64,000 bases of DNA, taken from Golubevia sp. BC0850 (Eukaryota > Basidiomycota > Exobasidiomycetes > Golubeviales > Golubeviaceae). A program made the translations under genes and the position numbers. The DNA lies in contig JAAVVG010000002.1 of the NCBI GenBank assembly GCA_012976225.1, positions 992,001 to 1,056,000 on the forward strand, written 5' to 3'. This document shows, one piece after another, positions 25,129-36,355 of the stretch (position 1 is the stretch's first letter; each line of letters starts with the position of its first letter). Below the pieces are notes generated by a model. The model made no database searches and had not been told where the DNA came from. It saw only the letters and a program-made list of their open reading frames with translations.

Positions 25129-25210
25129 TTCGGTGTTGTGAGAGGAAGAAGCTTCGATCAATTACGCGTGGCGCTGTACTCTCTTACTCCACACCTCAGG
25201 ACATCATCGA
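25129..25210. promoter_or_regulatory. 82-bp bidirectional start region
   Basis: The NAS6 start (25128, minus) and the FHA/G-patch start (25211, plus) face away from each other with only 82 bp between ATGs. Both 5' UTRs and at least part of a shared promoter must fit here, or extend into the neighbouring coding sequences. No TATA box is visible. Confidence 0.5.
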
Positions 25211-26740
25211 ATGACTTCTAGAGCTAATTCGAACAAGCACGAATACAAGCAAGACCTGAACATCAATTATGGAGAGCAGGAGGAAGGAGAATGGGTTCAG
25301 GGAGAGTCGACGAGCAGGAAGAAAGAGGTGGAAGGAAAAGGAAAAGGAAGAGCTCTGGTAAGTCGTTTGACAGAGCTCAATTGACTCATTGAAAGCAGGG
25401 GAGAACTAGAGGGAGCTTAGATTCATCACTCAGGGAGTGTCAAGATGAATGTATGCGTGCACTTATGGAGGAGCAAGTAGCTGATAACCTGCTCCCCTCC
25501 ATCCTCCTTTTCCCTCCTTCAGCCAGCCCCATATCACGACTTTGATAGCGTTCCAGAGTCGTCATCCTCCTATTTGACAAGTTTCCAAACCCACTTCAAC
25601 CCTTCCGAGCTGCAATATGATCCATATTATCAATGGCAAGAGCAGCAACCTCCAGCAGAGCCTCCAACTCGGCAAATGCGCCTGGTGAAAGTGTCTTCCG
25701 ACGTTCTTTCTGAAATGGAAAGGATTGCTATCATAGACTCAAGATCAGAAGGTTGTTCTGTCGGGAGAGACAGATCGTTCGACCCCAGAATTCGTTTGGC
25801 AGATTTGGAGGTATCCAAGACCCACTGTCATCTGTTCTTTCTTCAATCAGGAGAAACAAACGAATTCGGGTTTGCTATCTCGGACATTGGCTCAACTCAT
25901 GGGACGTTCGTACTCTCCAACTCTACTCTCGAAGAGGAGGATCTTTCAAGTTTACCAACGTCAAGTTTTCAAAGACTCTCTCCTTCCAAGAAAGCTTCTA
26001 GCCCTTTCTTTTTGAATCATCTAGATCTGATCAAAGTAGGCAACACGCTTTTCAGAGTTCACATTCACGAAAGCTGGAGCTGCAAAGATTGCTCTCTGAA
26101 CTCGGAAGGAACTGATGAGATTCAATTGCATCAACCTAGCTCACAACAGAACTCGAAAGTGGCGGAGCCTTCATCTTCCAATCAAATCGACCAATCCAAC
26201 AATTATCAAGATCAAAGGAGATTTGGAGATAGGAAATTGGACTCGGAAGCTCATAGAAGAGACGAGATGAAAGATTTGAAAGCAAAATGGGGTGGAAAGC
26301 AAAATGGAAATGCTGGATCTGGAAACTACACTGATAGAGCTGCAGTAAGGCGATCAAAAAACGGAAATCTACCTTCAACTTTAACATCGGCCTCCAATTC
26401 AGCTTCGAAGACATTCTCCACTGGTCCACTTTCGAGGACCTCAGTATCACCTCCAGATTCCACTCCGGCTCCTCTGGATTCATCCAACAAAGGCTATCGC
26501 CTACTCGCTCAAATGACAGGAGAGAGTGGTGGGAAAGGAAGACTTGGCAAGGAGTTGGTTCAAGGAAATCAGATGGGGAGCTCAGGGTTAGGGTATCGTC
26601 AGCTCGAAGTTCTAGGGGAAGAAGAGAGTCGGAAGAAGAGGAAGAAAAAGCAAGCCCCTCGCCAAAATGAACCGAGCTACATTTACAGTGCACAGGTGAA
26701 GAAGAGTGCTAGGAGAAGATACGAGGAAATTGAACAGTGA
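25211..26740 (+). CDS. FHA and G-patch domain protein (AGGF1-like)
   Basis: Two exons join in frame: 25211-25357 and 25523-26740 (454 aa). An FHA phosphothreonine-binding domain spans about residues 105-215. It shows the conserved landmarks SVGRD, VSKTHCHLFF and DIGSTHGTFV, with a Ser-rich loop before the last strands (LDLIKVGNTLFRVHIHES). A Lys/Asn-rich linker follows. Near the C-terminus, about residues 355-385, is a G-patch-like segment (GYRLLAQMTGESGGKGRLGK). Animal AGGF1 has the same FHA then G-patch order. G-patch proteins usually act in RNA processing by stimulating DEAH helicases. A nuclear RNA role is inferred. The ATG chosen is the first in frame. The small first exon encodes an acidic then Lys/Gly-rich segment. 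Confidence 0.78.
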
Positions 26741-28991
26741 CTAGGCGAATATTGGCTTGTATTCGTTACCGTAGAAGTCGCAATCCGATTGTGATTCTCA
26801 TTTCTCCGTTTTCCCTCAAAAGCTCTCCCTAGCTCGACTCTTCAATGGAACCGGTTCTCAAAACCGAACCGTCTGCTTGATTGTTTTCGCTGAAGTCTGA
26901 AAACCGAGGACTCTCCAAGTCGCCATCGTCGAAAGCAATGGCCGGCTATACTGAGCTATTCTGTTCTCTGCTTGGACCTTGGACTTTGGAGTCTGTGAGA
27001 CTGTGAGTCTGTGACCCATTTATTCCCAGACCCTTGTTCTACTGGGAAAACAAAACAGGCTGAATCAATTTTGACAGGTCGGGGGCGTACATAGAGGCGC
27101 AAGAAGAACAATTGTTCAGGCTATTCTTCTGGTTTGCCCAGGCGAGATGAGATCGGGAATTTTCTGTACGCAGATGTTGGGTCTTTCGGGGATTGTTCTT
27201 TTCGAGTTTCGATGACTGGAAAAGCCCCAAGATTGGCCGAAGATGGGAACTTCTGAATGCAGATGATGGGCGTGAGAAAGAAGGGGTGGAGATGGACGGG
27301 GCTGCTTCGGAAGGAGAAAAGAGGTGACAATAGATCGAGATTCGAGGCACTAAAATCAAGGGCTGCTGGGATGTCTCAGAAATCCAGGTAATATTTGTGC
27401 AGCAAAAGCTATGGAAAAGCCGAGAGATCGGGCACAATCAAAGGGAGGGGGTTAAGAGAATTGCGAAACCTGATTATATAAAAGCAACCAATCTTCCTGA
27501 TTCTACTCCTGTTCTCCCTGGTTTTGAATTCTTCCTCAAACCATCTCTAAAGATCTCTCTTGAAATTCCTTCGAAGGCATAGAAGATAGAAAGGAAGAGA
27601 GAGAACGCTTTACGCCACCCAAAAACTCTAATCAGTCGCAACCTCCAGGTCAAGCAGCCCATTCATTCCATTCATCAATTCAGCGCCCAATTCTGGCTGT
27701 ATTCAATCCTTCAAGATCCGAAGGCTCCCAATTCGTTTCAAGAGTTGCGAGAATCTCCGTTCCAACTCGTCTCTCTTACATCTTAACCCTCCAAATCAAA
27801 CAAGCTCTCCATCCCTTCCTTTAGGTGCTTGACGACCGTTTCTTCAAAAGTTCTCTTTCAATCCGGGTTTATCAATTCTTTACGAGTACTCGCCGACGTA
27901 GAACGGCAAGAAGAAATCACAGGAAGGAAGAAAATTGAATTAAGGTTCAGGAAGAAGCAGAAGAGGCAAGCATCAGCAGCGTCGCTCCAAATTTCCAACC
28001 ATCACTCCAACTTCCTCATCCTCTCCTCTCCTCCCGACTCTCTCTGTTAATCCAGAGGTTAGAGGGATCAAACAAACATAATCAGATTTCAAGTATCAAG
28101 ACCCAAGTCTCAAGAAGCGGTCTTCTAGCCTTCTTGGTTCCTTTCCTTTCCTCCCAATTCTACTACTTCCTGTCCTTTCTCTTCTCTCTACACTTCTCTT
28201 CCTTCCTTCTTCAATATCAAGCACTCCTGTACTATTTAAGACCTCTATCCAATCATCTAATTATCTTCCCCGTTCAAGTTTAAGGCGCCAAAGGAGATAG
28301 AATTCAGTTATCAAACCAAGAAGAGCTCTTCAATCAAGTCGCCTCTCTCAATTTCCTTCTCCAACCAAGTTGCGCGTCATAGACCTTATTTAACTTCCAG
28401 CAATCAATTGTAGGACTTTGAACTCATCATAGCTGCTTTCATCTACTTCTTTCAGTGAGTCCGACGTGATCGATCAGCCGGTGGGAGAGGAAGGATGGCA
28501 AGGTGGCTGGCTACCAGTGGAACAGCTAAAAGCTTTTCAAACGTGGAGTGTGCTCGTAATTAAGGCCTGGAAATGGTCAATATGAGCATTCATCTATCTG
28601 TATCTAATCCACTCATCCTCTTTCCTTCTCACTGCCTCTGTTCGTTCAGTCCTACTCCTCCGATCGCTTTCTTCCCAGCTCTTCCCGCCCCAAAAGCTTA
28701 TTTGCCCTCTTCGTTCTGTTTGCATAGTGAGTCTCTCTTCTCTCCATTCTATTCCACAACTTGGGTGCATCGCATCAAAGCATGACATAAACAGTCTCTA
28801 TCTCGGAATCATTGCGAAGGAAGGAGCCTTGTAGATCCTTGGGAATAAAAGAACCCTCTGGCGCAATGTCTGACAGCCCTACTAACGCCTCCTTCTTCTC
28901 CGCTTCATCTTTCCTTGATAGGCTCCTTTACGAACTTCACGAAGTATCTCAATCAGTTGATCTATCACCAGTCTAACGAGTCAGCCTTGTA
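26741..28991. other. intergenic region and probable long leader of the WOPR gene
   Basis: No protein-coding gene is supported in these 2.25 kb. A strong TATA element lies at 27475-27484. From about 27.5 kb to the WOPR ATG at 28992 the plus strand is pyrimidine-rich, with donor-like GTGAGT sites (28455, 28727). This suggests a long, possibly spliced 5' UTR. The left 500 bp hold the 3' end of the FHA/G-patch gene. Confidence 0.4.
27475..27484 (+). promoter_or_regulatory. TATA box, probable WOPR gene promoter
   Basis: TATATAAAAG on the plus strand, followed by pyrimidine-rich sequence typical of fungal transcription starts. The next plus-strand start codon of a real gene is 1.5 kb downstream, so if this element is used the leader is unusually long. 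Confidence 0.45.
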
Positions 28992-31705
28992 ATGGAGGCG
29001 AGGGTAACAGAATCTACTTTCCAAGGTTATGTGTGAGTAGATTTTCGGGGTCGACGGAGCTCTCGGCGTTCTCTCCTCAATTTAGATTTTAGAATGATCT
29101 GCTCTTTCCCGAAAGGTCCTAAATTAAAACCCCTTTTTCTGTTCGGATCTGACTTTTGATTGCCTTTCTCTTCCAACCTTCCAACCTTCCGTCCTACCCT
29201 ACTACCCGCTCTCCAATCTCACGCCATAGCGCCACTACACACGATGCTCTCATCATCTTCGAGGCTGTGAGGAGAGGTCGCTTGCCGAAGATTCCAAGAC
29301 GTTTGAAGCTGAAGGACGAACGTGAGAATGCTCTGCTTACTAGTGGTCATGTCTTCGTATTCGACGAGGGAGAGAGTGGGATCAAGCGTTGGACAGATGG
29401 AATGCTTTGGAGTCCGAGTCGAGTGTTGAACAACTTCTTGGTGAGTTTCCGTTGACTTTCACTTACAAATACCCGAAGCTTACTTTGATGTCTTTCTCTC
29501 CCTGTCCTTATCCTCAACCACCCAAGATCTATCGTCAAGTTCACAGCAAGAGTTCCAAGAGTTCCAAGAACGAAGAAAGCGCCCCTACTCCTGCTGCTCT
29601 CCCCAGCGGATTGGCTTCCGGTGCTCCTTTGATGGCTCCGACTTTCTATCCGAGTGGAAATGGAAACGAAGATTCTGGTCCAAGCGGAGTCAGAAGAGAC
29701 TCCGAAGGAAGCATGATGAGCGAAAACTTCTCACCAAGTGTTCCAACCTTCGGTGGATACTTTCAAGGGGCTCCTCCTCAAGATCAAATGGCCAATCAGA
29801 ATCACAGACAGTTTGGAAGCGCTCCTAATTCTGCAGGTAGTGCAAGTTCTTTCAATTTCGCTCCAACTGGCCAAGTCGCCGCCTCTTCTCCTTTAGCTTT
29901 CGATCCGGCTTCGAGAAGGAACAGCATCGTCAAGGACGACATGATGGGAGAGGGAGACTCTTCAATGTCAAGAGAAGAGCAAGCATTGAACAGGGAGCTG
30001 GTTGGAAGTTTGACGAGTAACTACTTGTTTATCAAGGGTGGACTCTGCAAGAAGGTGAGTTGTCGATAGACTTTCCAGCTGCTTCTCTCCTCAATCTCTC
30101 TTCTACTCGCAGTGCCCATCCTTTTAAACTCACCTATATTTCTTACCTAACTTTCTCTTTTCGTCCTTAAAGACTATCTCGATGAAGATTAATGGATCAA
30201 CTCAGCATCTCATCTCGTACTACTCCGTCGAAGACGTTCGCGCTGGAAGATTACGGAGACCTTCCTCTCTTCCAGAATTCGTCTCGATCAGTATCTCTCC
30301 TATCTTCCTAAATCCTGCCAACTTCAGGGAACCTCCTCAGACCGAGGTCGGTCCGGATGGAAATCTGAGATACGTCTCCGACAGACTTCAATCCTCTCGT
30401 ACCTCTGGTCAAGGATCAAGCAGCGAAGGTACCTCGGGAAGTGAATCTAGGGTCGGAACTGGAAGAGTGGGCAAGCCATCGTTCAATCAGAACGGAAGAG
30501 TAAGTCCAACTACTCTGTTTACATCGGCTTCTCCTACTGCCACAGCCAACTCAAGTCCTAATCTAGAGGTCAGGCGCCCAGAAGGTGGAAGGCTCCCTCA
30601 TCAGATAGGAGGTTCAGGTGCTATTTCTTCGGATGGAGCTTCAGCTGTCTTGGCTAGGAGGATGTCGGATGGACCTCTCCGCGGAAGGGTCAACTCTGGA
30701 GGTGGCAGGTATGAGCCTTATCCCCACCCGGCTCTCTTCAATCAAGGAGTACCAGGTGTCTCTTCGAGAGGATCTCGTCCCGTTACTCCTGCCAGTACAT
30801 CGTCATTCGAAGCGGCTTCTCCTCCAGCCTCTCGAGGCGGAGACAGGCAGCCTGCGAGACATCTCTCCCACCACGCCTCTCTAGGATCTCATCTCAACCT
30901 CTGGCACCAACCTCAATCCGAAGGAAACTCTCCCTTTCAGTCTTCAGGGATGACGTCTTACCCAGGAGGCTCAGATCACGCTGGACCCTCATCGTCATCC
31001 TCTACCCGTAGAGTCGCAGCGGACCCAAATCCTACAGGTCTGGAATCCTCTTGGAGTGAGAGTCGAGTTCCACTTCTTCCTCCAAACAAGATTGGTCACG
31101 CTCACTCTCATGGAAGCGCTTCAGTCTCCTCAAGTGGTTCAGACGGTCGTCACGAGCGACACCACCACTCGGGCTCAGGTTCTTCCCATTCTTCCTTGTA
31201 CGGACACCCTCAAAATCAAGATCATCTCCAAGGCCAAGGTCATCAACAACACCAAGCTCAACATCTAGGACCTTCACCGAACATCCATTCTGAACGCTCT
31301 CACTATTTGCCTCCCGAAATGCAGAACTTGGATTCGTCAAGGACCGTCTGGGAGATGGCAGCCGGACACAGCTCTTTCCCTTACGAGAATGCTCTTCCTG
31401 GAGCGAATGAGTACCAATACGGTCAACCAGAGAGGTACTACGGAGGCGAGGGAATGGGTGCGATCGCCAGCGCTGGCGAACGAGATCACCCTCCTCCTGG
31501 AAGGTCTCAAGATTGGGAGAGCCTCTGGTCTCAACCTCAGGAAGCACAACAGCAACAGCAACATCAACAACAACATCATCATCAACAGAGAATCCAGACG
31601 AGACCAGCTCGAGCTCATACCCTGTCCGCATTCAACGGAAGTCAGCCATTCTATCCTCCGAATTTCGAAGGGAGCTCGTCTCAAAGACCGGAGGCAGACG
31701 CGTAA
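28992..31705 (+). CDS. WOPR-domain transcription regulator (Gti1/Pac2 family)
   Basis: Four exons join in frame: 28992-29032, 29230-29440, 29527-30054 and 30173-31705 (770 aa). WOPR proteins (Wor1, Ryp1, Sge1, Pac2, Ustilago Ros1) bind DNA and switch morphology, mating or virulence programmes. The first WOPR box runs from FQGYVATTHDALIIFEA through RRGRLPKIPRRL, SGHVFVFDEGESGIKRWTDG and WSPSRVLNNFL (about residues 9-85). The second box begins after a linker of about 150 residues at LVGSLTSNYLFIKGGLCKK and continues with MKINGSTQHLISYYSVEDV and LPEFVSISISPIFLNP (to about 310). A Ser/Gly/His-rich tail with a Gln/His tract follows. The tiny 41-nt first exon encodes the conserved GYV entry, which fixes the start. 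Which WOPR subfamily (Wor1/Ros1 or Pac2) is not decided here. Confidence 0.9.
31540..31588 (+). repeat. Gln/His-coding CAA/CAG/CAT tract
   Basis: A trinucleotide-type low-complexity tract within the last exon of the WOPR gene encodes alternating Gln and His runs. Such tracts are common in fungal transcription regulators and can vary in length between strains. Confidence 0.7.
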
Positions 31706-33149
31706 AGATTGCTGAAACAAGAGGATTGCATTCAAGTGCAGAAGTCAAATCCTGGAACTCCTTCACTTTACTCTCGTCCTCAGAACAAACCCACCAACCC
31801 CTTGCCCAGAGATCCTTCTTCAATCCTGATACCACCTCAAACAATCAATCGACGTTTCAAGCATCAAACCTGTTCTTCCTATCATCCAACGACCATCAAT
31901 TCTTCAAAAGCTCAAGCCTCCTTCTCTTGTGCCTCGACAGTTCAGCCCGATATCCTCTTCCGTTTCAAGCTCGTCACATCCAACAATCATAGCAGCATCG
32001 TATCCAATAAACCCCTCCCATGCACCCACTCCATCCCATCTGCTTCAAGCGAAACGATCTGCCGAAAGTTCTCGCCCTCCTGCTCAAGTTCTCTCACTCT
32101 CTCTCTGTCTGCCCCGGTCATCAAAGCAAGTCACGACCTCCCTGACCCTTTCACTTCTCGCTACCTGCACTTCTTTTGCCCTATTGAAGAGTTTTGATTT
32201 GTGAGTAAAGAACCAATCAAGAGTCCTTGTGCGTACCTCTTGATCATTGACTCCACTGACTCATCGGACCTTCCATCCCATTTCGTTCCCCACTCTTTGC
32301 AGGTTGAGCTTTCCCTAGCTCGCAGCACTCTTTCAAGTTTCGCTCTTTCCACCTCAAGCTACAACACCCACACTCCTTAAAGCCTCGTTTTCTCACTTTA
32401 GATTCTCGTTTCTGTTCTGGTATCTCCACACTCCTAGCACCTTCGTTTTCCACTCCCCCTCCAAACAAACCTCTTCCCCATATCTTTTACTCTCCCTCTT
32501 GTTTTCAGGCTGCAATTATTTTCTTCCCCCTCCCCCACCCCCTGATCCGTTTCCGACCTCGACTCCGATTCCCTGGGTGCTGTAACAATTTTTGCGTTTT
32601 CGCTCCCCCTCATCATCTCAAATCCACCCCTCCCACCTGTCTTACCCACTCCCAATCTCCTTACTCCTCACTCCTCTCCCTCTCTCCATCAGACTTCTGT
32701 AAGCATATTGGAACCTCTCGCTCTCTCGTTTTCTTGTACCTTGTTTCCGCACCTCTCAAATGAAGGAAGTTTCAAATCAAATCAATCGACCCGCAAAGCG
32801 CAAAGTCTCTTCGCAATTCATTGACTCCACTTGAGATCTTGAGAGCGCACTGGGATCCATCGTCTCTGACGACGCTCGTTCGGTTTGGCACACAAACTGA
32901 GTGTTGCTAGGAAATAAGAAGATGCTTTTTTGGATAGAAGTACATGCTGGAGGATCGTAGGAATTACAGAACAGGAAAGGATTATAAGTATTGACGATGA
33001 ACTGCGAACAAAGAGAATTAAAAAGAAGATAGAAAGCTGGGATAAATAACCTAGGAACAAATATGGAATCTGGAGTAATGTTAGGTCTCGGGCAAATAGG
33101 ATAGAAGACACTAATTTTCAAAGATCTATTCCACCTCCATTTTGAAATC
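31706..33149. other. intergenic region between convergent genes, pyrimidine-rich
   Basis: Holds the 3' UTR of the WOPR gene and the 3' end of the SHG1 gene. Between about 32,080 and 32,700 the plus strand is strongly C/T-rich with few purines. Open frames on both strands are products of this composition. No coding gene is supported. Confidence 0.45.
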
Positions 33150-34665
33150 TCATTTTTCCTCTTGATCGTCTTCCACTTTCATTTCTTGATCCTCTCCCCC
33201 ACTTTCACTTTCCTCTTCATCAGTATTTCCAGCATCTTCCTCTTCCTCTTCACTTCCACTCCCTTCACCTCTTTCTTCCCTCTCTTCTCTCCTCAACCTT
33301 TTCCTCTCGCTTTTGATAACATTGATCAAAGATTCCCCGACAGATTTCCCGATTCGATTCTTTCTAGACAACAAAGCTTGAACTTGAAAGTTTTCTTCCT
33401 TTTCTCTTTGACTTTGATCTTTTGATTCCTCTTTTCCCTCTTCCTTCACAGTTGTTTGTTTCGAATCCTCTTGATCTTTCTCCCCCATCTCCTTCGAACT
33501 TTCCCCTTCCAAATAACTATTGTATTTTAACTTTGTAACCAAATCCTCGAAAATCTGACTTTTCTCCAAAGTTTTCAAGCTTTCAGCATGTCTCAATCTA
33601 GCATCAATTTCCATAATCCCTTGAGCAGCACTTTGAACTTTCTTATTAAGTTCTTCTTGAGTGAGACCGCCACCTATTATGGCTTGATGATTACTGCCAC
33701 TGCCACTGCCACTTCCACTCCCACTTGCGATTCCTTTTCCTCCATAACCATTATCTCTACCTCTTCCCCATTTACCAGATCCACTTTTCTCTCGGTTTCT
33801 ACTTTTAGAAGGACTAGAATTCGAAGAAGGATGAACAGGGGTTTCTTGGTTTCCGTGGATTTCATCTTCTACTTTTAGAATCAGATCCTTTTCTAAGGAG
33901 CGGAGAAGATTAGATTCGATCGACTTGAGAAGAGGTTCTTTGAGAGTTGAAGTTGAGAACTGAGAGAGGAGAACTTTTCTTAGGGCGTCGAAATGTCCTT
34001 GACGTTTGAATCTGGGGGAGGAGGGAGCAGGAGGGAGGGGAGAGGGAGAGAGACGAGGGAAACGGGAGGTCAGCATACAGAGACTGGAGATAGCCCAAAT
34101 ACAAGATAGATGAAGAAAAAATGGAACTTCAAGTTGCAGGGCTTATCACCTCTCAGAACGCTCTGTGCCACCTTGTCCCAGACCCATCCAATTCAGCTCT
34201 CTCTCTGTCCTGGATCCTGCCTCTTTCACTTTGTACTCACTCATCAACTACATCCTCAGGTCTCAATCTCCATTCTTTTCCCTCTCGTTTCCCACCAATT
34301 CTACTTTCTATATCCTCATCTTCACCTTTCTCCTCCTCAACCTTCTGTTTCTCGATCTGGATGCCTCTCTCACTTCTAACTCTATTACCGTAGCGTTGAT
34401 CCACAGATTTTCCATAAGCATGATTTGATTGACTATGAGTTGAAGTTGAAGATGATGTATTGACGAGAGAAGGAATGGCACCTCTTGTTGAACCTCTTGA
34501 AGTAACTCTACCTCTCCAATTGGGTGGAGCCCCTCTATGAGGAATTCTTCCAGCTCTACCTGACCATCCTGGTGGAGCTCCTCTACCTCGATAGGATGTA
34601 GAATGGCCGGAACTTGTGGATGATTGACTACCTCCACGTCCACGTCCTCGTGAGAAGACTGGCAT
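33150..34665 (-). CDS. SHG1: Set1/COMPASS subunit Shg1 domain protein
   Basis: Two exons join in frame: 34665-34241 and 34011-33150 (428 aa). The COMPASS_Shg1 signature starts exactly at the splice junction: FKRQGHFDALRKVLLSQF, followed by LLKSIESNLLRSLEKDLI (about residues 143-195). Shg1 is an accessory subunit of the Set1 H3K4 methyltransferase complex. The BOD1 family shares this fold. The N-terminal exon encodes an RGRG/RGAP-rich tail (VFSRGRGRGGSQ) that resembles RNA-binding RGG regions. The C-terminal half has a Gly-Ser repeat, a helical segment (LTQEELNKKVQSAAQGI) and an acidic Glu-rich end, probably nuclear. An in-frame ATG 93 bp upstream (34758) would add a hydrophobic segment. I prefer 34665 because the RG-rich region begins there. 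Confidence 0.75.
33695..33726 (-). repeat. Gly-Ser coding microsatellite
   Basis: Imperfect hexameric repeat in the second SHG1 exon, encoding alternating Gly and Ser. It is likely polymorphic and has no known function. Confidence 0.6.
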
Positions 34666-36355
34666 AATTTGATGGTCGAGGGTGTGAAGGAAGAGGTAGA
34701 TTGAACGTGGCAAGCGTGGAACACACAAAGTTGAAAATAAGAAGGCATCGTGATTCATGATTCAATAGAAAGGGTAATTGCTACAGATAGAAAGGATTAA
34801 AAAGCAAGAAGGGAATAGCTGAGGGGAAAGGGAAGAAGGAGAGGTAGGACAAGGTCAGTCAATCCGTCCCTGTTCGAAGCTGTGATCCCTTTCCAATCCA
34901 TTCATATTCTGTGAGAGTGTAATCAGTGAACCGATAAAGATCCTCAGTCCGCCTCTCTTCACCCAATCGCGGTTACACAGGTGCGGTAGGTTTGCTCATT
35001 CAAGAACTTGAAGAGAAGAGTAAATTAGGTCCGCCTGTCGGGAAATGCATCATCTTAATCTCTCTCATTACATAATCTAATATCTTCTTCTATTATCTTC
35101 TTCGATCTTTCTGACCTACTTTCCTCAATCCTTAGCTGAATCTCTTGCTGCTTACTCACCCTTTGTGTTGTTTGGTGCAGAAGAAGAAGATCGACCTCTT
35201 TTCCATGTCGCGATCTACCTTCCTGATCGCCACTCGCTTTGAAACTTCAGACTTTAAATCTCTCAGAATCGGTTTTCCTCTTGGAATACGTGAAACTATC
35301 TGGGATTCAAGACGTGTTTACACCAGATGGAAGCTAGTACTGGGTAGAGAAAATGGTCAAAGGTTTCCAGAACAGGGGAATGAAGGAACCAGAGGAGCAG
35401 ATAGAGCAGACAGACAAGGAAGTTCCCCTGAGACCCGATCTGCGCGGCTTGGAAGAAAACTTTGGGGTCCGAAGAAGGAGGGACGAACAGGAAGGGGGAG
35501 GCAGGTGAGGCCTCGGCTGATACTGATGTCAGTGAGGCCCTCTCTTCTTCCGTCATCTTCCTGGGCATCTCTGGGGCCTGATTAGATGCTTTGGAATCTA
35601 AAAGGACTATAGTCAAGCCAGAGATAGAGAACTAGGGGATGAGAAACTCTTTTCAATGGCTTGCTTCCTCCCGGGAGAAGAGTTGGCGACTCAGACACCT
35701 CAAGAACCGAATTGATTAACCAACGTGGTGGGCCTCTCAACTATTCAGGTGCTTCTTGAGGAGAAGCGGGTTCTCGAGGATGATTTTAAAGAACTGGCGA
35801 GGTGGAGGGTGCGGATCGAAATGGACGAAGTGGATGGAGCGAACCAGGAAGAACCAGGACCAGATCGAACGAAATGAATCCCGTCCTCTTTGATTTTGGG
35901 GGTCTTTTCAACAGAACGAAACAGTCAAAACAATCAGAGAAAAGGTTTCTATCATTTGTTCTATCGAAACTTCATTTCTAAAAACTTGTCTATGTTTCTA
36001 AAGTGTCGGAAGATGGAGAACGAGAATCAGAGTAAATGAATCTCGAGGATTTTGGTTTTTATGGGACTGCAAGGAAAGGTTTTTGATGGCTTGGAAATTT
36101 GCGTAGAGAAAGAAAAGAAGAAGAGGTAAAAGAAACCAAAATAGCTTGAAGATTGAAAAAGGATGGAAAGCGAAGTTGAAAGAAGAATAAAAATCGAGAA
36201 AGGTAAAGGAGAGAGACTTAAAGGAAAGAAGAATAAGAATAGAAGGAGAGAGTTTGAAGAGTTGAATTGGAAGTAAAGTAATGATTAAATTGTGGACTAG
36301 TAGAAGAGTAAGGTAGAATAGAGTTTGAGGCTAACAGGAAGAACGCTCCAAATTC
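34666..36355. other. intergenic region
   Basis: Between the start of SHG1 and the stop of the mitochondrial carrier gene (both minus strand). A 146-codon open frame at 35145-35585 (+) has no recognisable family or codon pattern like its neighbours. The right part (35,880-36,330) is A/G-rich and fits the 3' UTR of the carrier transcript. Confidence 0.4.

Noticed and set aside
34666-34758. Upstream in-frame ATG (34758) for SHG1
   Set aside because: It would add a hydrophobic stretch unlike a nuclear subunit; the RG-rich region begins right at the ATG at 34665.
35145-35585. 146-codon plus-strand open frame in the SHG1-carrier spacer
   Set aside because: No recognisable domain, biased composition and no splice partners.
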